From: Linanthus parryae
Lineage: Eukaryota > Streptophyta > Magnoliopsida > Ericales > Polemoniaceae
Direction of reading: 5' to 3'
NCBI GenBank assembly: GCA_023055425.1
Contig: JALGPY010000005.1
Coordinates: 10,379,501-10,443,500, forward strand
Length of the DNA: 64,000 nucleotides
The position numbers and the translations under genes were made by a program. Below are positions 1 to 10,100 of the stretch, in pieces; the first letter of the stretch is position 1; each line of letters begins with the position of its first letter. The notes beneath the pieces are model-generated. The model searched no databases. It saw only the letters and a program-made list of their open reading frames with translations, and was not told the DNA's origin.

Positions 1-2180
1 CTTTCCCAACAATATCTCGATCTGTACAAATATAAGTTCCAACCAATGAGACCACAAAAGGATTAGTAGTAACATACAGAGCCTTCTCAAAAGCCTTTTC
101 TTTACCTTGGCTTTCGGGATAGGTCGTGCATCTGGGTCATCTCTCATATCAACAGTCAGGGTCCGGATCTCTGCAAAACACGAGAACTTATAAATGCTTT
201 GTTCGTTGCACGAAAAAAGATTGCCAGGAAGAAATAAGCTCCGATAAGGATGGTGAATACACTCACTCTTTTCAAGAGCAAATCCATTGTTCTTCAGGAT
301 TTCAGCCACTGTCACCACTGTAGCAATTGCTGCAACAATAATGAATTAAACTGTTAATTCTTGGGGGCATAGATAAGGGTAACGTCGAAATATGTGATTC
401 CCCTGGCAATAGCACGCACAATTAGCCCAACCATGACAGCAAACGCTCAAGTAAAATATGGATAAACAATGGAATGAACATTTCCAGAGAGGGTAAAAGT
501 GAGCTTCTTCACAAAATTTAACAGATCTTCGGGTTTGTGTGCATATACATTGCATGGAGGTCTAAACTATAAATCATTTTCTAGTTCCACTTTTTATGTC
601 CAGGACTATTGTACTGATCCAGTATAGAGCAGAAATGTACACTGATATTACAAACAGGTCTCAAAGATACCGATGCACTTTTCTGTTTACAGTTACTAGG
701 TTTCGCAACATTGTTGTGAAGAGTGAAGACTAAGTCCTGTGACTTCTTCAGTCTTGACCACACTCCACAATCAGAAATTTATAAAACTATTATCAGTTAA
801 AGCCCAATTGACAAGACACAAGCCTATAACTGGAGTATGTATCTTGATTGTAAAATTTGAGGAAAGATGGAAAAGACAACCGAAATTCTAAGTACTTCAA
901 AACTCTATGTCCGTTCATCTTTACGTCCTGTCCTAAAGACAAGTGAATAAGAAGCCACAATCTCTTTGCACATATTGCTAGTTTGTGTCTATCCCCATGT
1001 GTTCCTCTTGCAATTAACTAATATACTTGTGTTTCAAATCCAAATTTGACAAGTATTTTTATCACTTTGGCAAAGTTGGTTTCTCAAGAAAGCGGGCGTT
1101 ACTTACCATCCTTATGTACTAGAATATAACAGCGTTCTTACACATCAAGCAAATAGCGATTACAAAATAGGCAAAGTGCATGAAATGCAGGACTGTTATC
1201 TTATGTCTTGTAAGAGCAAAGAGAGGAGAAGCGAAATCATACCCATTCCCAGACCAGATAGCTCAACATCCTCGTACTGCTGTATATATTTCTGAAAAAA
1301 AAAATCACACATACAAAAATACTTTTAACCTCCGTACAGGATACATTACTAAAGGTTAAATCCCTAAATAAAAGGAAGCAGGGTAAACAGTAGTACTAGA
1401 GAGGTATACATAAGGTTTGAGCCCAGATTTTGTGAACTAGAACGACAACATGAGAACAAAACCCCAACATATGTTTTCCTCAGAGTCAACAACTAAAATA
1501 GTAGAAGAACACATAGCAGGATCATCAAGTGAGCAACTGAGAAGTTTTGAACTTCAAACATTACTGTATGGCTGCTATTTTGCTTTACCGTAGACAACAC
1601 ATGATGAAATTTAGTCTATCCCTATAAAGCTCTTCTTTAAGAACAAAACAACACGAAACAAATTCCTACTCAAAGCACAGATTCATCAATGAGTGGATAA
1701 ACATTCCAAGCCCTTGTTTGTTCTAGTGTCCCTATTAGTAGTGTTTAGTGAGTTTCAACAAAAAGACCAGAGCACATAATTATACATAAACTAATTAGGA
1801 TTACTAAGAATCAATAAAAACAAGCCCCTACATGAAGAACTGCTTCAAGGCTCAAGCACAGATGTGAACCAGAATGAACATGAAAACCAGAACTGAAACC
1901 TAATTTGGAGAGAAACCCAGGGTTGAAACCTAATTGGGAGAGAAACCCAGAGTTGAAACCTAATTTGGAGATAAACCCATCATAAATTGTGCAGAAAAAT
2001 AGGCTTTGCACACCATAGAAAACCCAGATGACATGAATGTGGGGGAGAAAAAAAGCGAACCTTGGAGAGGTTGACGTAGAAGAAGAGGGGTTTCTTGGTG
2101 TTGGAGACCTGGATGCGGTTCCTCTTGTGAGTATCGGCTGAAACGGTCAAGTTGTTGACTCCCTCTGTGATCGATTCCAT
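1..2180 (-). CDS. Alba-domain DNA/RNA-binding protein (At2g34160-like), 3' end off window
   Basis: Five exons can be assembled on the minus strand: 2061-2180, 1243-1291, 267-329, 106-170 and 1-21 (continuing off the window), all with GT-AG borders and consistent phase, giving 106 residues. The protein starts MESITEGVNN, has the Alba-type IQVSNTKKPLFFYVNL block (about 23-39), then YIQQY, GMAIATVVTVAEILKNNG and TVDMRDDPDARP, in the order known for the small plant Alba-like proteins of about 130 aa. Family members bind RNA or DNA as dimers in cytoplasm or nucleus. The start is the first ATG of the open frame and leaves a 5' leader of roughly 100 nt or more. Intron 1 (769 nt) holds a 30-bp minisatellite. 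Family assignment is secure; the exact paralogue is not. Confidence 0.88.
1891..1980. repeat. 30-bp minisatellite, three units
   Basis: Three head-to-tail 30-bp units, 1891-1920, 1921-1950 and 1951-1980, share the core GAAACCTAATT(T/G)GGAGA(G/T)AAACCC with few mismatches. They lie in intron 1 of the Alba-like gene. Because the unit is a multiple of three it produces a spurious repetitive ORF on the minus strand. Confidence 0.9.
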
Positions 2181-2384
2181 CTTCTTCTGCTTCGCTGCAA
2201 CAAACCAACGTCGAATCTCTGATTTTCTCGCTTTGTTGTGGAAGTGATTGGGGAAGAAGAAGAAATCAATGGATTGAGTGTGTGTTTATGTAAGGAAAAA
2301 CCCTTGCCTGGTTTCTGCTTCCGAGGCCTCTTCTGAAAAGGAACGCGAGGTTATACCAAACGGTGCCGTTTCATCCTGGTTTAA

Positions 2385-3608
2385 ACAAGGAAAACCGAAT
2401 AAACCGACCGAACAAAACCGAAATTCTTGATATTGGACGGTTTTTTTTTTATGTCCGGTTTATGAATGGTTCAAATTTTTACAAACCGGTCTAATCGGTT
2501 CGGTTTTCGGTTTGTAAAAATATCACACCGCACCAAACCGATCCGAACCGATATGTTCATAATTTACTTTTATTAAAATATATATTGCATAAAGTATACT
2601 AAATAATCTAAACACATAGAACACAAATAGATAGATTCAATTAAAATCATCATATTAATCTCAACCTTCTCCATTTCTCTCGCATTCCATCATAATCGAT
2701 ACTCGTGCAAGTTTTTTTTACGTCTATTCAATCTGTTTCTCCCTTAAATTTGAAATTTGTTGACAATGCAGTATTATAATATCCATTCGATAATGTTTAT
2801 GCAAACCGACCAAACTCAACCGGATTTGGTTCGGTTCATCCTTTTAAATGGTTTGATTTGTTACAAAATTAGTAAACCGATGTATTCAGTTTGGTTTATG
2901 GTTTTTGCAAAAAACCGCACCAAACCGAACCGCTTACACCCCTAGCTTTAAATACTTTGAAAGTTCAAATTAATTTTGGATTCAAGTATTCAACTTAAGG
3001 GTGTAGCGAATCGGTTTGCTGTGCGGTTTGTGTTGAAACCACAAATCAAACCGAATACATGGGGCAAGGCCAAGAAGAGTGGATCCAAGGATCCCGGTTT
3101 ACTAATTTCCGTCAAATTTTGAATGTGTTAACCGAACCGAAAAACTATGGTTTGGTTTGGTTCGGTCCTATCGATTTGCCTAAACATTCTTGCATGGATG
3201 CTATTAAAATGTTAACGAATTTCAAATTTCAAGTAAGAAAAATATTATGTATATGTGAAAGACTTACACAATTATCGTTTTAGAGAAAATATGATGGAAT
3301 GTGAGATATATGAAGAACATTAATATTAATAAGATCGTTTAATTGAATCTATCAACTTGTGTTTCTCATTTAATATATTATTTTCTATACTTTAGACAAT
3401 ACATATTTTGATAAAAGTACATTAAACACATATCGGTTCAGATTTGGTTTGGTGCGGTGTAACTTTTTAACAAACAGTAACCGAACCGATTAGACCGGTT
3501 TGTAAAAAATTGAACCCTTCGTAAACCGAACATTCATAAAAACCGTCCAAAACAATGACATTCCGTTTGGTTTGGTCAATTTGACCGGGTTATTTATTTT
3601 CCTTACAG
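2385..3608. mobile_element. Foldback element rich in ACCGAACCG / CGGTTCGGTT words
   Basis: The left part (about 2385-2750) and the right part (about 3250-3608) are imperfect reverse complements. The left GGACGGTTTTTTT, ACAAACCGGTCTAATCGGTT and CACCGCACCAAACCGA segments match the inverted right GATTAGACCGGTTTGT and TTTGGTGCGGTGT segments. A second, inner inverted repeat is centred near 2975 (CGCTTACACCCCTAG against CTTAAGGGTGTAGCG). No transposase is visible, so this looks like a non-autonomous foldback or nested pair of foldbacks between the Alba and CESA genes. Ends are approximate and no target duplication was recognised. Confidence 0.6.
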
Positions 3609-4131
3609 CCCTAGGATCATATTCTTTTAGGGAGATTCGTAATTTTAGTTTCAACAGAATTCGGCTTTGATTTCACTGTCTAAATTAAAATTAGTTCGTC
3701 AGTCATTTCTAACATTTTGTCTCCCATAATTATTCAATTTTTTCAAATAATGTGGGGTTTATTCAGTCTTTTCTATTTGGGTAACATATTCTCATTATTA
3801 CAGTAATTATAGATTATATTTCCCTCAAATAAAAAAGTATACATTATACTACTACTACTGCCTACAAATTGGTAAAGAATCACCCTTGATTCGCAATGCC
3901 TCTTAATTCATGTGCTAGGTGAATACTAGTAGTACTATGTATCCATGACCATAACCCAAAAAATAATGCAACTAGAACCCAAAGCTATAAAGAAAACTGC
4001 TACTGCCAAAGAGCTGAAACAATTCTAATGCATAGATTCATTTACAAGATATCAAAACATCCGGAGATATATCTTGTCTGATATGCCACTCCATCACCAT
4101 CTTCCAAGTCCTGAGACATGTAAACTAGGAA

Positions 4132-7100
4132 TTAACGCCACATTTGACCTTTCGAAGAGCCTTTCGCGTCACCAGAAGAAAACGGATCAATCCGCACCCA
4201 GAGAAGCGAGAACACAGAAGCCAGCAGTATCGACCAGACAATCACAATGGTCGGCGTCCTATTCTCACGGCCCATCAAACCCTTGACGAACGGATACAAG
4301 TGGACAATAACCCAAATGGCAAAGAACAGCTTCCCAAACAGAGGACCCCAAGACTGGTACCCGCTGTTGAGCGCGTACGAAACACCCGCCACAATGCCCA
4401 CCAAGTTGAGAACAAGAACCGTTGTCGGAGGGATGAGGAGCGACGTCCATTTGAACACGTAGAGCTCCGCGAAATCGCCGTCCTCGTCCGTCGCCTTTGA
4501 TGTCACGGTGAAGTTTGTGTCGATCCCAGCGAGGAATTTTAGAAGACCCTGGAAGACGGCGAATAGATGGGCTGATGTGCCGCCGATGACCCAAAACTGC
4601 TCGTTTCTCCACCAGTCCTCCACGCTCACGCCACTCCACCGGAGCTCCAATAGTCCGGTCGAGAATATGGATACGAATAGGAGAATAAACCACATACTCG
4701 CGTAATTGCTTATCTGACGAAAAGAAAAATAGTATCATATATACTTATATGAACTTTTGACAAATAACCCCTGTGCAGTATATGTTCCGTGGCAGTGCAA
4801 TACATGCACTATGAGTGAGAGTTGGAGCAAGTGAATAAAACAGTGTGTGAGGATTATCTGTCAACTCTCATAGTGCATGTATCACACTGTCAGCGAAAAT
4901 ATACTACATGGAAGTTATATTTCAAAAGTTCTATTTATGAATTCAATATTGAAGCAATAACCAAAAAGAGAGGACTTACCACAGGAATGATGAATTTTCC
5001 AGTGAGGAGGCAAATAGCAGGAAGAGTGCAGTAAGCGAGGAGAGGGATTGACGTAAGAGGATAAATTATAGTGTTTATATAAGCGACTCGCTCCAAGAAC
5101 TTCATTTTCCCGTTGTACCCGTACCATAAGGGACAATGTCGGCTGAGAAGAATCTCGATAGATCCCAAAGCCCAACGAAGCACTTGGTTTAAGCGATCAG
5201 AGAGATTAATCGGGGCAGATCCTTTGAATGCAGGCCGAAGTGGCATACAATAGATTGATCTCCATCCTCGCGTGTGCATCTTGAACCCGGTCAATATATC
5301 CTCTGTCACAGATCCATAAATCCATCCAATCTGATAGAGGGATTTTCATTAGTATTGTTGAAAGTTAAACATCTATATACACACTTCTGCATCACTCTCT
5401 CCCTTGTAACTAACCCTCAGCAACATCGCGCATCCTCCAAAAACCTACAAGTTTGTACTATTCCGTACAAGCAAACTATTCAATGACAAAAGAGGGAAGT
5501 GTGTCTCTGTCGCATACCTCTTTGCCCCATTCGGTCTGGTCCTCGTACCCACAACTGATAACATGTATCGCTTCTTTGAGTAGAATCGAGGAATTTGTAG
5601 TTGGCGGCAAGCCTCCTTGCTGCATGAATGTAGCGGCAATCAGAACTGGAGACTGACCAAACCGTTTCTCCAATCGCATCTGGGACATGATTAGTGCCGT
5701 CTCATCGTCATATCCTGTAAAAAAGCATAGCTTAGAGCATTTACAACAGCAAAACGTTCCTTAGATTATCCTGTCATAAATTTCAGTCCCAACACTGTTT
5801 GAGAGGCCACCAATATTATCTTATTACTTTCTAGTTTTCATAATTAAACAATCAACAGCTCTGGATTACATTTAATTTTTCTAAATATTTTTCCACCATT
5901 AAGAGAAGTCACCTTTTACACCAACTGTTTGCTCGTCGGGCTAAATTTTCATTACCCTAATCCACATATGTTTTTTCTTATAATCCAAAAAGCAAGGTTA
6001 AATATGATGAATGCACACCTTCAACATCGTCATCACTGTCATCCTTACTGAAAACGGGAGTGGACGTTGATTTCACTTCCCGCTTCTCATCAAAGTCGTT
6101 CTTGTTTCCACGCCTTTGCTTCTTTCTTGAACCCCAACAGCTCTTAAAAATAACATTCGGCTGGAGATCTTCTTCAGATAAAATTGGATCGTATCCGTAG
6201 AGTGCTTGTCTATTGAAACAGCAACCAGTTCCTACATAGACTGGACCCTGAATCCCATCCTGCCCCTTCAAGTTTATCTGTAGAAAAAGAAGGAAAAAGA
6301 TATATATTGAAAAAACACGACACAAAAAGTTTTATCATGGTATCGAACTATGAGAACTTACATCAAAGAAGACGATATTGCGATTGGCATATCGGTCGTG
6401 TAAGTCAATGCCATCAAACCTCTGTGGGAACTGCACAAAGCAGGTTTTCTTCCCCAGAACAGGATCCATCATAAAACACATGGCTTCTTTAAGGCACTTG
6501 CTGTTATTGAAGTAGTGGTCGCAGTCGACGTTCAAGATATAAGCACCGTTTGTCATGACTGCTGAAACTCGAATCTGGAACATATCAAATATTTTTAGTA
6601 GTTATGGGTGAAATGTTAATATTGTAACACTTCAGTGGTCCAAAGATTCAGAATAGAGCACATAACATGAGAGGCACTAACCAAAGCATTCATCGCCCCC
6701 GCTTTCTTGTGATGCTGGAATCCTGGGCGCTTCTCGCGAGAAACGTAGACCAACCTTGGCATCTCATTTCCGCTAGTATCAAGGCCTCCACCCCGACCCA
6801 AGAACACCTACACCCCATAGAGACAACACGTCTAGTCACATTTACAAAACATAATAGACATACTGTAGACAGGGGCGTCTCTACTTTTCTAGAGGCCCAA
6901 GGCGAATACAACATCTGGACCCTTTCTGTAAAAGAAAATGTGTTCTATCATAGCTACTCTTTTGGGGGAAGTTGAAGAACTTGATCTTTTCAACTAAAGT
7001 ACATATTTTTATTTTTATTCGATAGATTTTGGAAACAGGAAAACATCATAATTGTAACCTTGTCAGGAAATGTAACCGTTTATTTATTATTGAAGACCAA

Positions 7101-10100
7101 CTTTTGTATAAGAAACCTGTGAAGATATAATATACATGTAAAACTACTTATATCACCTTCATTATAATCGAAAACAGTGCCCCTCCTTGGGGCCCTAGGC
7201 AAGTCATTTGTTAGTCTAATGGTAGAGACGGCCTTGACTATAGTTGACCTGTCAAGTGGGCCAGAGGACTGCGCTGTTCCAAGGATGAACCGACCCAGCC
7301 CGGGCATACAGTGGTCCTGAACCAGCCCTAGCCCGCCCTCCCCATGGCCCAGGTCAAATCCAAGTTATGAGAGCTGCAGGACCAGCCTGGTCCGGACCAT
7401 TACCCCCTGACAATAGCCGGCCCAACCCACTTGAACTGCCAATTTCTATGCCAATGGCGTGTCCCTTCCTGAACCGACTCAGCTATAGGAGGTCTAGTCA
7501 TGTGGGCCGTTCTGGGCCTGGGGTTCTTGCCTTTAGGACCGGTTCGATGCACAATGGGCCGCTTCGGGCCGGTTCAGCCAATTTGACATCTCTATTATTG
7601 TAGTATGATCTTAATTGTAACAAGTACCTGGATCATTCCCGGATGATCTCTAGGGTTATTTCCTGGCCAAGGAGTTCCATCTTGCATTATCCAACCTTCA
7701 TCAGGCATCTTCTGTGCTTGGGCAACGTACGCGTTGATTCTCACCTTAAATTCTTGATATTCTCTCTGCCAACCACAATCTCCCATCACATTACAATTTC
7801 AAAAGAAAATGACTCAGATATATATATTTCAGCATCAGTTTGATTAATTTTCAGTGCACCAAGGATCTTTTTTTACCTTCATCACTCTGTACTCTTTCAC
7901 GAAGGAAGGCTGAATCTTGTCCCTCGAATATTCAACCTTCCGAGCAAAATAGAACTCTGGAGCCCTGGGCTCAATATTGTATTTCTTGCAAAATGGAACC
8001 CATTGCTTCGCAAACTCTGCAGTCTCCGAGAGAGCTTCAAAGGTCAACATTGCCGATCCATCATCTGAAACATAGCAAGAGACTTTGTCGACAGGATAAT
8101 CCACCGCAAGGATGGACAAGACAGTGTTAGCTGTCACGAGAGGAGGCTCTTTCAGGGGATCCACCGTGCTGACGAATACATCAATAGGTGCCAATTCTGA
8201 GGGCTCCCCTTCTCTTTCAAACCTGACAACACCCAGAATTTTTCTTCTGTGTAAGCCATAACTCTACTCGTACGATCAGAGATTGATGGACAAGAAACAG
8301 ATAAAAAAAAAAAACCAGCATACCTCAACGCCAGCCTATCAAGGTAGGTCTCGCGATTGATTGGTGACCATTTTGGAAACTGATCCAAAAGCCAGGATAC
8401 CGCAAACCAAATTTCACAGATAACTGATACTAGCCACAAGGGGTATGCATCTTCCACGGGATGACTACACCGGTATTGCATGAAGAAGCCCAAGATAATT
8501 AGCCGAAGTATGATAGCTACGCGATAAAGAAGAAGTTGAGAGGAATCAATAGGCACTACACGGCTAAGAGGTGGGAGAACATCATCGTCCCTGCACCCAA
8601 AAGCATCCCCATTAGCTCGGGATTTTTTTTTTTTGCTATGATACATCAGTATCCGATTCCTTCTCGTATCTTTTCTTAACAGGTAAGGATTTTAAGAAGA
8701 GAAAAGATGCGAAGGGATAACCACATAAGTCATTTAGAAGGATAAAAAAACAGTTATTTATGCAGCTACAAGACTTAGAGCCAGTTTGGCGTTTTAGAAA
8801 GCTCACTGTGCACTGGGAGTGCTGTGAGAAAGCTGCGGTGGAAAACAGATAGTAATAATTTACCAAACACGTCAGATACTGCTTTTTCACACCAGAAAGC
8901 AGCGTTCTAGAAAGCAAAAACACTACCAAACGGACTCTTAGTTTTCACCAGAAGAAGCCAAACATGAACCAATACTCACATTTGCAGGTCTTCGAAGTGT
9001 GACTCGGTCCGACCGGCTATCCCCTCGGTTTCTCCCTTGGATTCAGCATATCGGTGCCGCAGCTGCAGAGCATTCATGTTCTGTTTATTTTTCCAACCTT
9101 CAATTCTTCCCTTCCAGTCTATACCCTCGAGTCCAGAAGAATTCAAATCCGTCGCTGGCACTATGTCTTTCTCAGGCACTGCAACAGTAATACAGATCAA
9201 GGAACTACTAAATTATCTACAAAAGTTGGAGATAAGCAGAATAATCTGAAGTAAGAGACACCGGGTTGTGATGGATCACTACAAGGAAGTGGATTGATGT
9301 GGTCGTCACCTTGATTCAAAGGACTCGATGAAGTTTGTTCACGTTGGTTATTAGGGTTAGCAATGCCAATCTCATCGCATACCTGAGGAACATATGATAA
9401 TTGTTAGCCTGGTATGAAGAAGCAAAAAACATGATTCAATAGCTGTTGCAAGATGAACATGTGTCACCTAAATAAGTTAATTAAGACTAAACTCGGGAAG
9501 CCTTTTTCAAACTTATTCAGATGGATCAATCTCCACCTGTTCATTTGCTCATTCTAGCAAGGCTTCTATTGGTCTGCCTCAAAGAGAATTTTTCAAACAA
9601 GGAAATCAATGCATGGAAACAAATATCATGAGACACACAAGTCTGGGATGTCATACTGGTATTTGGATTCTAGTTAAAGCACAAAAGGCTCCAACAATCT
9701 CATAATGCAAGGTAGAAATTCAAATGTTTAGGCTTCGTTTTGCTAAGGTATAAAAAATCATGGGGATAAGACTTAAGAGATGTACTAGGATATGATTGTA
9801 ATGAGATAAGTGTTTTTAAGGGTATATTAGTCTTTTTTTCCCACTCCCACCCTATCCCCACACATTCCTTATCTGACTTATATCAATTAGCTTGTAGGCA
9901 AATTTGAGGAGGTGGGGATAAGGGTGTATAATGTATAACTATTGCTTATACCGCACCCAAATACGGAATGAGACACAGTAGGTGTAAAGTTATCCTTATC
10001 CTCCCTAGGCGGTGCAGAATATCAACATTCTAGGTGGTTCAAGGAGAGTGCAAACTGAATATAATTCTAGACATAGGGGACATAAGCCAAAGGTGTAATT

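Noticed and set aside
4144..4705. Plus-strand ORFs over the last CESA exon
   Set aside because: Shadows of the GC-balanced minus-strand coding exon; they do not resemble any family.
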